From NCBI GenBank assembly GCA_964057225.1, contig OZ059899.1, forward strand, positions 9,548,001 through 9,612,000: 64,000 nucleotides of DNA. Direction: 5' to 3'. The notes beneath the pieces were generated by a model that searched no databases, had not been told where the DNA came from, and saw nothing but the letters and a program-made list of their open reading frames with translations. Each line of letters opens with the position of its first letter. Within the stretch, counting starts at the first letter, position 1. The position numbers and the translations under genes are program-made. This DNA comes from Auanema rhodensis (lineage: Eukaryota; Nematoda; Chromadorea; Rhabditida; Rhabditidae). Shown here in pieces: positions 1-9,643 of the stretch.

Positions 1-3000
1 GGCATTAACGTAAGAAGTTAATGCTTCTTCCAGCGTTCTATGTAGTCGTTCCACTTGACCATTTGCGTTTTTGTAGTATGGCATAGTTGTGTGATGTTCC
101 GATCCAAGGTTATCGCACATGCTTTTGAATTCGTGTGAGACAAAGTTTGATCCATTGTCTGTGATGATTTTCTTTGAGGGTCCGAAGACATAGAATAAGT
201 GTGTCATAATAGCTGATACTATTTCTTCTGATGTCTGACGAATTAATGGTATCGCTATAATCCATTTGGAAAATGCGTCCTGTATAGATAAAATGTATCT
301 ATTATCCTTTGCAGTTCTAGGTAATGGTCCTAGTATGTCCATGTGAACTCGTACCCATGGATGTGTCACTGTTGGGAAGTTTCTCATTGGTTCAACTGTG
401 GCTTCATGTGGGTTATTTTTCCTCTTTGCACAGTCGAGACATCTGTTCACATATCTTGTGATATCATCCTGTATTCCTGTCCAAGTGTACCGTCGCAAAA
501 TGGAGTCTTGAGTCTTATTGATTCCAAGATGTGCTCCGAGAATGGGGTCTTTGTGGAATTTCTCGATAATTGGTGTGGTAATTGATGAGTCACTTGGCAG
601 AATAGCTCGTGGAGTTTGTAGAGCTGATTTGGGTTTAGCGTATAGAACATCATTCAAAACAATGTATCTATCCGTTAGTTGTGTCCCAGCGTTGTTATTT
701 GACAGCTTCTCTTTAGTTTCTTTGATCCATTCTGTGTCGTTTTGAATGGTCCTTAGGTCTGTTACTGTTGAGATTGTCGAAACTTGATGGGATGTTGTCT
801 TTATTGTCGGCTTCTTTTTCCTTTCTTTTGTTTCGTTAATTTCGTCCTCAAAGTACTTTGATAAAGCGTCGCAAACGCTATTAAGGCGTCCTGGGCGATA
901 GATAATTTCAATGTCATATTCTTGGAGTACTATTTGAAATTTGGCTAATCTTCCAATAAGATCTTTCCTCGTCATAAGACTGGTTAAAGGTCTATGATCG
1001 GTAATAATTTTGATCGGTGCCCCTAGGATGTAGGTACGAAATTGGTGAACCGCAAAGGTTAGAGCTAAGGCTTCAATCTCAATGGGGGGATAGTTCCTTT
1101 CTGCTCTGTTCAGTTTACGGCTAGCGAAAGCTATTGGGTGCAGTGGTTCTCGATCGTCCGCGGATTGCAATAAAACTGCTCCTACTGCAATAATGCTTCC
1201 GTCGCTTTCGACTACATATGGCCGTTTTGCTCTAGGCGCTTGGAGGACTGGTGCTTCGCAAAGTGCTTTCTTTAGGTGTTGAAAAGATTTTTCTTCTTTG
1301 TCTCCCCATGTGAAGGTTTTATCCTTTTTTGTGAGGTCATAAAGCGGTGATGCAATGCCTGCGGCATTCCTAATGAATCTCCGGAAGTAGTTTACAACTC
1401 CCATGAATGCTCGAACTCCTGTGATTGATTTTGGTCTTGGATAATCTTGAATTGCTTTTACTTTCTGAGGGTCTGGTTTTATTCCTTCGTGTCCAACAAT
1501 GAATCCTAGGAATTTGACTTCTTGTTGTCCAAAGGTACATTTCTTAAGCTTGATTTTCAATCCTAGCTCTGCTGATGCGTTCAGTACTTCGGCGATATCT
1601 TGTAAATGTTTTGTCGTTGATTCCGATATGAGAAGTAGATCGTCGAGATAGACGAAGAGCTTGCATCGTACGTGTTGTTGTAAATATCGTACTGCATTTT
1701 GGAATGTGTGTGGAGCTCCGCAGAGTCCCATCGGCATTCTGCAGTATTGATAAGTTCCGCTCGTAGTAGTGAATGCGGTGAGGTGTCTATCTTCTGATCT
1801 AAGAGGGATTTGAAAGAATCCAGATACTAGATCAAAGTTACTGAAGATACGTGCTCCGGCTGCTAGGTCCAAGATATCTTGAATGTTAGATATAACGTAG
1901 ATTTGTTTTTGCGTTATTGCGTTAAGTGCTCGAAAATCAGTCACAAATCTATACGTTTTATCCTTTTTCTTGACCAATATTACGGGACTGGTAGTCATAG
2001 AAAAAGATGGCTCAATTATTCCTTGTTCTAACATTTCCTCCACTTGTTTTTCTACTTCTTCTTGTTGTGATAGAGGTATTCTGTACGTGATCTTGAAAGA
2101 TGGAACTTTTCCTTCGATGATCGGGATGCTATGTTCCACTGGTCCTTTGAAAAGTCCGATATTTCGATCCTCGTTCAAGAAAGCTTCCTTATTTCTAAGT
2201 ACTATTTTCTTTAATTGTTGTCTTTCTAATTGAGTGAAGATGGAATTTGAGACATCTAGATCTTTTATGAAATCATCTGGGAAGAATGGTAGTTGATCTT
2301 CCCATCTTGCTTCTGGTGGTACATATTGTCCTTTTTGCTCCTCCGTGTTTTTGGGGATAGCATAAGCTGTTCCAATGCCTTGGTTTGTCTGGACTTCGAT
2401 TGTATCCGAAGAGATATTTGTAGCAAATATCTGGACTCCATATCCTGTTGGGGTGAAAGTTGTAGGCGCAAAACTCATTTTTCCTGCTCGTTGTGAGCTT
2501 CTAATGAAAGCTTGTTCGAATGAGGCGGGATCATTTACTTCCAAAGTTAGAGATCTTGTTTCTCCGGGGTAAAATTGTTTAGTTTCCAGACTAACAACGT
2601 GTGTAATTGTGTGTTTTTCTGTCCATGCATTGTAGTTTTGCGCTAGAGGTACCGTGGTATCTCCAATCAGCAATGAATTTTGCAGAGGGCGTAAGGATGT
2701 GAGGATTCCTTCTCTGTTGAGTGCTTCAATAAAATCTATTCCAAGCAATATTGGTGCTGGGCAATGATTGTCGGAAGATATCAATATTTTGTGGTCAATT
2801 TCGGTCTTTCCAATTATTATTGGCAGTCTTGTATATCCTAGGAAGGAAAATCGAGACTTGTTTGCTACAACAGCTGTAGTTTTCTCAGCGACCATTTTTG
2901 CTGCCGGTAATTGATTGAAAGTGCTCTCTTTCATATATGAAATTGATGCACCTGTATCCCATAGTGCAGTAAAAACTTGGTTGTAAATTGATATGGGTAC

Positions 3001-4956
3001 GAATGGTAATCGGGATCCCCCAATGTAGTTTATCTTTGATTCTTTAATAGCGTACCTGGGCAGATAGGTTAGCAGATCGCTATCTGTTAATGGTGCATCG
3101 GGATCATAGCGTGAAAGTGGAGCATGGTAGTTGTCTTGTGTCGCTCTTCTTAACGGCTGAAGTTCGGTCTCTTGGGCTGGATGTTCTCTTCTTTCTTCAT
3201 CATCTTCTTCGATATAATTGATGGGAATTCTTGTGACACGTGCGTATATTTTGATTCCGTAAAACAGCGCGGTGATGAGTCCTATTATCACGATGATTGC
3301 GCCGATTGTGGCAAGTGTTCTTAATAGCCAGGCCTTGAAAGTTTCTCCAATAAAAGTGAAGAAGCTGGAAATTCCTTCTTTTGCCGTGTTTCCGACGATG
3401 TCTCCCACTACGATAGGAATTGTTATGGCATTTTCAAGGATGTTGAGTGGATTCAGACTGATTCCTTTCTTGTTGTTAAATATAGGTTTCAATCTTCCTG
3501 GCAAAGTGGCTTGTAGAGAGGCTAGACTGGATCCGTATGAAATAGCGAGTTCAAACGGGAATGAAGATTCCGTGAGGTTGGCATATATGTTGGAGTTGTT
3601 GAATTTTATGTGATCGATTTTGATCGACGTGAGTTCGTCCGCAAATGATAGGTTCGTCACATTTAATGTTGTGTTTTCCTTCATCCATTGGTCGTTTAAT
3701 TTATATGGATCCGTTGTAGCCATCATGCAGTCGATTCGTCTGCCCATTGGTGAAATATCACGTGTTCCAGGTATTAAAAACAGTTCTCCATGATGTTCTG
3801 TATCTACTGGTGTTTCCATGTAACATGTTCCGTTTCTTTTGTGATCCGAGTAGATTTTTGTTACGTGGATAGGTGTGCAAGGCATTACGTAGATAAGGTG
3901 TTCAGCAACGAATTTAGCTGATATATCCTGACGTCTAAGCATTGTGCGGATACCAATAGTTGGGTTGATTTGTAGAATGGCCCACCACGTAAGGAGTTGT
4001 TTGTTTTGCATCCTACAGATGTCCTTTTTCGTTTTTTGAAACGCCTTCAAAATTTCTTCTTCTAGTTGCGAGGTTGAATATTGTAGATGCGATTGTGTAT
4101 CCAGTTGACGTAATTGTTCATCATATTTCTGGATGATATCATGTCTTGTACGAAGAAAATTAACGTGTGCTTGCTGTCCTATGTGAGATTGAACTTCTCT
4201 TGCTTGTTGAGGTGTTGTGGCGGCTCGTTTGGTTGTTGTCCTTGGCTCTATCACTGTTGAAGAGATTTGCGGAATTTCTGTTCGCGTTACAAGCTGTGTT
4301 GGTAATGAGAATGGCGTTGTCGTAGCTTGATAGTAGTGATATCTTCTTGGAGTAGTTGTAGAGCCTGGTGATAATGTTCTGGGAGTGTGAAAAGGTTTGG
4401 GAGTAGTTCGAAAAGTTGTTGTTGTAGTCGCGTGCGTAGTAGAGCTTGTAGTGCTTGCGGAAGTCGTGGTAGTCGTAGTCGTTGTTGTTGAATACGTGAG
4501 GGAGTCGATTAATTCAAGATATGTTCGTTGAAATCTCTCGCTTTCTTCCTGTGAAATAGTTTTAGTCGTTGGTGTACCACGTGGCAGTCCAAAGTTCTGA
4601 GCTAGTCCTTTAAAGATGATTGCGTAATTAGGAAAAATAATCCTTGGACTAGTTGATTCCTCTTCCAATTTATTCCACTTTCTGCTCTCTTTTTCGCGTT
4701 CTTCTGTTGATATATGTAGCAGACGATTATGTGATGCTATATAGTCAATAAAGTTTAATACTTCGTCGATTTGTGTGTAAAACGAAGTGTCCATTCTAGG
4801 AGTTGTTCTTCTCGACATCCTAGGTGGGTATAGTTGAAATAAATATTCTTCTAATGAAGGAATCGTTTCTCCTGTTGCTAATACTGCGGGAGTTTGTGCG
4901 ATTTCAAATGCAATGTCTCTCGCTCGCTCTAAGTAGTCTCCTGTGCGTTTTCCAAC
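1..4956 (-). CDS. pol: Pol polyprotein with N-terminal env-like stalk and membrane segment (PR-RT-RNase H-IN), C-terminus outside window
   Basis: One frame is open for 1652 codons from 4956 to the window edge. In order: a Thr/Ser-rich mucin-like stretch (about 4330-4500); an ectodomain-like part with scattered Cys and several N-glycosylation sequons (about 4000-3600); a hydrophobic membrane segment (about 3253-3333, residues such as GAIIVIIGLITALF) followed by basic residues; an aspartic protease with WDTGAS (DTG at 2950-2958) and ILLGIDF; reverse transcriptase with TDFRALN (1921-1941), MPMGLCGAPHTFQ and the active site VYLDDLL (about 1633-1653); RNase H with VESDGS and TDHRPLTSL; and integrase with a His/Cys zinc site ending CLDC (about 430-440), then HMDILGP, ITDNGSNF and GQVERLHR carrying the DDE triad. 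The first in-frame Met is at 4816-4818, but the open frame overlaps the upstream ORF by 28 nt, so entry by -1 frameshift is likelier than independent initiation. Domain order and catalytic motifs are visible; the env-like label for the first third is inferred. Confidence 0.9.
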
Positions 4957-5408
4957 TTATCGGCGAACTCCTTAATCGTGATTTGTTTACTCAGTTTTTC
5001 TGTGAGCTCAGATGGTAGGAGATGCGCGATAGCAATTTCTGTTGCTAGGAGAATTTCTGCTTTTGCCAGCGCATGTAGAATGGCGATATTAGTGTCGTTG
5101 TAGTTGTACCATAATAGTGTTTCCTTGATCGCGATTGCGTCTAACTTGAGGAATTTTGTAAGTCCTACGTGAATACTGGAAGTTTTCAGATAGTCTATAA
5201 GACTGTAAGAATTATCCAATCTTTTCCGGTTGCGATACTTCTGATACATTGGAATAATTCCTGTAGAGCTGTCCGTAAGACGTAACGATGGATATATGGT
5301 GATATTGAAAAAGCGTGTAGGGTATTCTTGTGGCGCTTTCCTTTTCTGTCGTCTTGGAGTCTCTTTAGGTGGTATATGAATGTATGTACCACTATTCGTT
5401 GTATTCAT
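4929..5408 (-). CDS. Middle ORF of the retrotransposon, part of the env-like region, 159 aa
   Basis: A 159-residue ORF in a different frame from the ORFs on both sides. Its ATG lies inside the end of the upstream ORF (17 nt overlap). Its 3' end overlaps the Pol frame by 28 nt, and joining Pol would need a -1 shift. It has a basic KETPRRQKRK cluster near the N-terminus, which could be a furin-type cleavage site, one NIT sequon, and a mostly helical-looking, Leu/Ala-rich second half. There is no signal peptide or membrane segment of its own. I do not recognise a family. It may be a genuine overlapping ORF, or a stretch of one longer env-like polyprotein displaced by two opposite frameshifts about 450 nt apart. 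The sequence alone does not decide between these. Confidence 0.55.
   Translation of the reverse strand: MNTTNSGTYIHIPPKETPRRQKRKAPQEYPTRFFNITIYPSLRLTDSSTGIIPMYQKYRNRKRLDNSYSLIDYLKTSSIHVGLTKFLKLDAIAIKETLLWYNYNDTNIAILHALAKAEILLATEIAIAHLLPSELTEKLSKQITIKEFADKLENAQETT
4947..4953 (-). other. Candidate -1 frameshift site between middle ORF and Pol frame
   Basis: The two frames overlap at 4929-4956, and passing from the upstream ORF into Pol needs a -1 shift. The minus strand reads GGAAAAC inside this overlap. This allows an AAC-to-AAA slip in the A site, but it is not a canonical X XXY YYZ heptamer. No strong downstream stem was identified by eye. Tentative. Confidence 0.3.
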
Positions 5409-6780
5409 GTATATCCTTTCCTAAACATCGAGTTGCTATGTTATCCGGTTTCTGGTCTTGGAGGATTAATGCGCTCTGTATCTCCGAGATTAGGACAGTG
5501 TCGTTGTTGACAAGTGCTGAGAAGTTTCCTAAGGAGCTGAAGTCACATTCGTGATGGTCGTGAGGTGGTGTCCAAACGATTATGGCATTGTGCGTTGTAC
5601 AAGTTCCTGCTTTCTTTGCACATCCTTCCGTGTTGAGAAAAAGGTCTGATATGATGATATCGTCATGTAGACAAGTCATCATTCCTCTTTCTAACGTTAA
5701 TCTTGGAGTTGTGGTGCAAGATGTAGACCAAAATGAGTAAGACTGATTGTTTAAAGGTAAAGGTGCCTTAAATAGTCCTGGAGCTGTACGTACAAGATTT
5801 GTATCCATATGTCTTCTTTCTTGTATAGCTTCCTTACATTCCTTGAGAGTCGCGGCTTCGACGTAAAGTAGAGTGATATTGTTTTCTCTAATGAACAGTC
5901 TATCGTGAGCACATGTTCTGTAGATTTCTTTGGAGCATTTCCAAGCCTCCCATTCCTTGTAATGCATGTTTTCTGCGAATAATTCGACGTTAGTAATTTG
6001 AACTCCATCCTTGTGTATGTTTTCTGAGCATAAAGTAGGGGGTTCGAGAAAGATGCCTCCTCGTGTTCCGGTGCATAGATGGTAGGTGTTGTCTGCGTGA
6101 CAAGGAAGTATTGTCAGTGCCATGATGGAAAGGAAGAGAGGTGTGAATGGAAGTTTCTTGTTGCTCGTGCGGGGTGTTTCCTTGTTAACTTGGTTAACAT
6201 GGAATCGTACTGATGGGCTTCTTGTGCGATTTCTGTAGCGCGAATTAGGTCCATATGATTCATGGTGATCTCTGTTCTGGTATCTTCGATCGTACTGGTT
6301 TCCGCGATGATAGTTGTTGTTGTATCTGTTATCATAACGGTCGTTATACCTATTATTTCTGTGTGGGCTACGGTAGTTGTTTGGTCCTCTTGAGCGTGGT
6401 CTGTTATTCCTGTTCCTGTCGTTGTATTGATGGTATCTTCCTGTTCTTCTTTCATCGTTATGACGGTATCCTCCTCGTCTTTGGTGCCATGGTTCTTGAG
6501 GTCTTTGTGGATGTGAGGAATTGTCGTGTGGCCTGGATGATAGATGTGGTGCCGGTCCTCTATGAATTTTATCACGCTGTGGAGCTCTCATGTGATTGAT
6601 GTGCTCGTTATTGATATTCAAATCATCTAGTCCATCGGTTAAGTTGTTGATGAAGGAAGAGGGGTCCTCATCTGCTTCAACGGTTTCAGCGATTGTGACG
6701 GCTGATTCAAAGGTGGTTGGGCTTCGATTATTGACGTGCGTACGTAGTTGTTTCCGTAATCCACCGAGGAAAGCTACACG
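5392..6780 (-). CDS. Gag C-terminus with RNA-binding-like tail, signal peptide and Cys-rich env-like ectodomain
   Basis: This frame is continuous with gag and is separated from it only by the stop codon at 6781-6783. It opens with the conserved-looking Gag segment FLGGLRKQLRTHV (about 6733-6775). A long Arg/Asn/Tyr-rich low-complexity tract follows (about 6190-6570), presumably the nucleocapsid equivalent; I see no CCHC zinc knuckle. A hydrophobic run LFLSIMALTILPCHA (about 6097-6141) resembles a signal peptide with a cleavage site. The remaining roughly 230 residues look like a secreted ectodomain, with about a dozen Cys and sequons including NNIT, NQS, NFS and NDT. The first Met after the stop is at 6621. 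Having an env-like ectodomain directly after nucleocapsid is odd, because retroviral env normally follows pol. Gag part: confident. Env-like part: inferred from composition only. Confidence 0.65.
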   Translation of the reverse strand, partial: RVAFLGGLRKQLRTHVNNRSPTTFESAVTIAETVEADEDPSSFINNLTDGLDDLNINNEHINHMRAPQRDKIHRGPAPHLSSRPHDNSSHPQRPQEPWHQRRGGYRHNDERRTGRYHQYNDRNRNNRPRSRGPNNYRSPHRNNRYNDRYDNRYNNNYHRGNQYDRRYQNRDHHESYGPNSRYRNRTRSPSVRFHVNQVNKETPRTSNKKLPFTPLFLSIMALTILPCHADNTYHLCTGTRGGIFLEPPTLCSENIHKDGVQITNVELFAENMHYKEWEAWKCSKEIYRTCAHDRLFIRENNITLLYVEAATLKECKEAIQERRHMDTNLVRTAPGLFKAPLPLNNQSYSFWSTSCTTTPRLTLERGMMTCLHDDIIISDLFLNTEGCAKKAGTCTTHNAIIVWTPPHDHHECDFSSLGNFSALVNNDTVLISEIQSALILQDQKPDNIATRCLGKDIHEYNE

Positions 6781-7779
6781 TTATATACGTTCATCAGCAT
6801 CGGTGTTCATATCGCTTGCTTCATAAGCCAGATTTCGACAGCGTTGTGCAAAATGGTTGACAGTTTCACTCTCTCCTTGCTTCATGTGAGTGAGTCTGGT
6901 GAACGCGGCATCTCGTTTCTCTTGAGGTTGAAGTTTGAGAGACAAAATGCGCTTTACGTTATTCCATCCTTGACGTATTTCGTCCGGAGTTATGCAACGT
7001 AAAGCATCGGCTGCTTTGTCCGTCCCCAACAATAGATAGAGGTGCGACAGACGCTCAGCCATAGGTACTTGCAACGCGTCAAAATAACCTTCCAATCTCC
7101 TCATGTAGAGGTTAAAAGGTACTGCTCCATCATACAAGGTGGGTTTATGGTGGCGAATAGAAACAGTGTTCGTGGGTAGCATGCGGAAATTAGAGTTGTT
7201 TTGGGTTTGATCATTGGAGTTTGGGTGGTCATCCATCCGGTCAGTCATCTGAGCGATTTTTCTCTTCTCTGCAACATTCAAATTGAAATTGGTGGTTACT
7301 TCCGACGGAGAAGATACAGGAGAAGAAGATTGCCCATGTAATGATTGATCGGATGAAGAGGGAGAATTTCGAGGAAGAGGAGAAGAAAGAATAGCAGTAT
7401 TTGGGTATGAAGATAAAATTTGAGAATAATCTTTACGAGGGGAAGTATTTGTGCTAACATTACTAGAGCTTTTGATAACATTAGAAGTGCGTTTTGGAGT
7501 TTGTTTGCTAATAGACGCTTTAATTTTACTTAGAGTAATAGCGTGGCGAGAAGTTTTAATAGCTGTTGTGCCTATTTTCTTCGCGGGGGTACCCGGTATA
7601 GCGGGTGGTTTCTTTGCAGCAGTAGGTCGGCGCTTCGTGTCCGGCTCATAAACATTTGGAGGTCCTCTTTTTCTTTGATTCCGCTCGAGTACTGGCTCGA
7701 CGTGCGTATCATTACCGGGGGCTGCGCTCTGTGGATTTGTTTTATCCTGCGGAGGATTTTTACTCTTCGAGTCCGTCAT
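6781..7779 (-). pseudogene. gag: gag N-terminal part, interrupted by an in-frame stop
   Basis: A 332-codon ORF starting at 7779. The first half is basic, Ser/Pro/Thr-rich and low in complexity. From about residue 210 it becomes a capsid-like domain with features typical of Ty3/gypsy Gag: PFNLYMRRLEGYFDAL, a WNNVKRILSLKL helix, and TRLTHMKQGESETVNHFAQR. The frame stops at 6781-6783 (TAA on the minus strand), just before the continuation of the capsid domain, and stays open in the same frame on the far side for another 462 codons. The simplest reading is one nonsense substitution in an otherwise intact gag. Stop-codon readthrough is possible but would be unusual inside a capsid domain. Confidence 0.82.
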
Positions 7780-7792
7780 CTTGTTGGTTTTC

Positions 7793-7802
7793 CTGGAAAG
7801 GA
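7793..7802 (-). promoter_or_regulatory. Possible splice acceptor just upstream of the gag start
   Basis: The minus strand reads TTTCCTTTCCAG ending 13 nt upstream of the gag ATG at 7779. This resembles the nematode 3' splice-site consensus and could be a cis or SL trans-splicing acceptor for the gag mRNA. Inferred from the motif alone. Confidence 0.35.
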
Positions 7803-8417
7803 AATTATTATACCAACGATGCGAATCTTATAAAAATATATATACAACGTTAGAGGCAATATGGGGTTGTATGCGTGACGCTTGCTAGGGGGCCAGCCTG
7901 CAGCGAATCTTCTAACGGAGAATTGCTCAATCGGGTACATACACGGGCCTGTGACCGGTGCGCCCTTTCTAGGATCAAGTTCCCATCTCTCGAATAGGCG
8001 TGAAATATACGACGGTGATCTAAGCAGTATTCCCTTTCAGTCTTTCGACAAGATTAGGTGCTCAGGCCTCGTACATTCACTTTCCCAGACTTCTCTTGCC
8101 TATGAAAAATCACAGAAATCGCTCCCTTAACGAAATTCTGCTCCCCTGATTTTTCATGGTGAGACCACTCTAACACTTTCATTCTCGACTAATTCTGTCG
8201 TAATTTTCAAATTTGCAAAAATAGGACCAAAAAGGGATCTTCAAAATCAGGAATGCGTACGTCTTATATCAAAAATAGTGGTTGCCTCCGCTCAGTTCTC
8301 GAGACAGTCTGGTATTGCTTCTCACGGGCTACTTTTAGGATCAAAAAATGCAAAATTGTAAATCTTAGGTTCGGGATTCAGATAAAAAATTTCAAAATTA
8401 TTTGGCTGTTTTCTGGG
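7803..8417 (-). other. Probable 5' leader and LTR-derived region of the retrotransposon
   Basis: This non-coding stretch lies upstream of gag and is less AT-rich than the DNA to its right, as expected for leader plus 5' LTR. The matching 3' LTR is outside the window, so no LTR boundary can be set. I found no convincing primer-binding site; a TGGCCCCCTAGC stretch on the minus strand near 7885-7895 has the right first bases but matches no tRNA end that I recognise. The open frame at 7882-8130 on the plus strand has no recognisable protein features. Confidence 0.4.
8102..8157. repeat. 11 bp perfect inverted repeat with 34 nt loop
   Basis: ATGAAAAATCA at 8102-8112 is the exact reverse complement of TGATTTTTCAT at 8147-8157. 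It lies in the presumed retroelement leader/LTR. Its function is unknown. Confidence 0.6.
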
Positions 8418-8500
8418 TTATATTAGGAAGAAGAGAAAAAATAATAGTAATAAGAGAGGGAAAAAGATAAAATTTAAAAGAAGATAAAAGAAAAATAAAA

Positions 8501-8533
8501 TAGGAATATAGTAGGAATATAGTAGGAATATAG
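8501..8533. repeat. Three tandem copies of an 11 bp motif
   Basis: GTAGGAATATA-type units repeat three times in perfect or near-perfect tandem within a purine-rich, AT-rich stretch (8418-8560) that has no gene. Confidence 0.75.
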
Positions 8534-8561
8534 TACTAGTATAGAATAGTTTTGTACATAA

Positions 8562-8570
<9 letters not shown>

Positions 8571-8611
<41 letters not shown>
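8571..8611. repeat. (TA)n microsatellite
   Basis: About 20 uninterrupted TA dinucleotides, flanked on the left by AT-rich near-repeats. The length is likely polymorphic. Confidence 0.95.
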
Positions 8612-8613
<2 letters not shown>

Positions 8614-8689
8614 GAGTAATACATTTTAAAGGATAGAATAGAAATTAATGAATTTTAATATATATAAAACAATGAATTTTGTGATGATT

Positions 8690-9190
8690 CATGAAAGAAA
8701 TTAATTCATTTTTTTGATTCAAAAATTGTTTGAAACTTTATAACAAAAATTTATGAGAGATAGAATAGATTTTGATTAAAAAAAACAGAAAAAGAAAAGA
8801 TTGACAGAAAAAAAAATATCGAAATACCTTTCTTTAAATGAATAAATATAAAAGAATTTCAAATTAATTTATGATAGTTATAAACAAAGTTTTTCCTCAA
8901 AAATGAATGAAAGATCTTAGAATATGGATAAAAATCGAAATGTTTCTTTTAAATGAATGAATATAAAATTTCAGAATTAAGTTGTTTCAAAATATATTTC
9001 TTTAAATAAATGTATGTAAGATTTCAGTATTAGTTTATGAATCAAAATCAAAATAAAGTTCTTTGAATGAATGAAATAAAGAAGAGAAAGATTTTAAATT
9101 AAATTCATATAGTATAATCGAAATATAATTCTTTAATTAGATGTATGAAAGACAACAAAATTAAATTTATGTAGCGAAATATGGTTCTTA
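8690..9190. repeat. Degenerate AT-rich tandem repeat, period about 55-70 bp
   Basis: A motif of the form TTTCTTTAAATGAATGAATATAAA recurs with many substitutions near 8829, 8886, 8942, 8995, 9058, 9127 and 9182, each followed by AATTTCA/GATTTCA and ATTAATTTATGA-like words. This looks like an old, decayed minisatellite. There is no coding potential. Confidence 0.55.
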
Positions 9191-9232
9191 GAGATTCGTC
9201 GGTTATAGACGAATCTCGGCGGAACCTCCACG

Positions 9233-9277
9233 TTCCATGGTGGTTCCCCAGGGTTCCGGCTGGGTAACCACATGGAA
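9233..9277. other. Imperfect hairpin at LTR end
   Basis: TTCCATGGTGGTT...CCCAG pairs with CTGGG...AACCACATGGAA with small bulges around a 9 nt loop. The same sequence recurs 3508 bp to the right. Confidence 0.6.
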
Positions 9278-9399
9278 TTATTTTCTTTTCTTCCAAATAT
9301 AAATGATAAAGAGTATAGAGAGAAAGGTTTATTTATGATAAAGTATACAAATTACAATAATAAAAGTTACATAATGATTCCTAGTCGCAGCCCAAAGGA

Positions 9400-9434
9400 C
9401 TCGTAAGGAAACCTTATATAGTATTCCTTACGAG
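9400..9434. other. 11 bp perfect inverted repeat inside LTR
   Basis: CTCGTAAGGAA (9400-9410) is the exact reverse complement of TTCCTTACGAG (9424-9434), with a 13 nt spacer. It is present in all four LTR copies, so it is a stable part of the LTR. Confidence 0.75.
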
Positions 9435-9643
9435 CATAAAAAGTGGTTATATCAGGTCCGTGGAACTTGGTTCCGCTTGAATTGGGCTTTCTTTGATTAA
9501 ACTTAATATGAAAAAGTGTTCGTTCATTGTTGCATTGAATTCCTGTTTCTCAAATGTAGCGTCAGCTATTTGTTTTTATAATGTTCCGTTTTATAAGCAA
9601 TTGACGTTGTCAATCGCTCTACTTATAGGACACGTATGGAACA

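Larger units (their letters stand above)
1..7860 (-). mobile_element. Ty3/gypsy-type LTR retrotransposon with env-like region, 3' end outside window
   Basis: Reading leftward on the minus strand the element shows Gag (start 7779), an arginine/asparagine-rich segment, a signal-peptide-like segment and Cys-rich ectodomain, a Ser/Thr-rich stalk, a membrane segment, and then protease, reverse transcriptase, RNase H and integrase in the order typical of Ty3/gypsy. Protease comes before RT and integrase is last, which excludes the Ty1/copia order. The downstream end (integrase C-terminus, 3' LTR) lies beyond base 1, so the LTR pair cannot be compared and the outer boundary on the right is only approximate. 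The Pol frame is open for its whole visible length, which suggests a fairly young copy, but Gag contains one in-frame stop. Confidence 0.88.
9231..9643 (-). repeat. Complete LTR (3' LTR), copy A
   Basis: 413 bp, starting CGTTCCAT and ending ATGGAACA on the plus strand. The first base departs from the usual TG...CA LTR termini. Its last 340 bp recur at 10166-10505 at an offset of 862 bp. The LTR contains several hairpins (see separate entries). A short plus-strand open frame at 9493-9720 crosses its end and has no recognisable features. Confidence 0.7.

Noticed and set aside
343..3613. Plus-strand ORFs across the retrotransposon (for example 1970-2233, 3272-3613)
   Set aside because: Shadows of the minus-strand Pol frame, which is continuous and carries the catalytic motifs.
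6255..6599. Plus-strand 114-codon ORF opposite the Arg/Asn-rich Gag tail
   Set aside because: Antisense of a low-complexity coding tract; Cys/Tyr/Phe-rich composition is what that tract gives when reversed.
7885..7900. Primer-binding site TGGCCCCCTAGC upstream of gag
   Set aside because: Starts with TGG as expected, but does not match a tRNA 3' end I can identify, and the LTR edge next to it is not defined.
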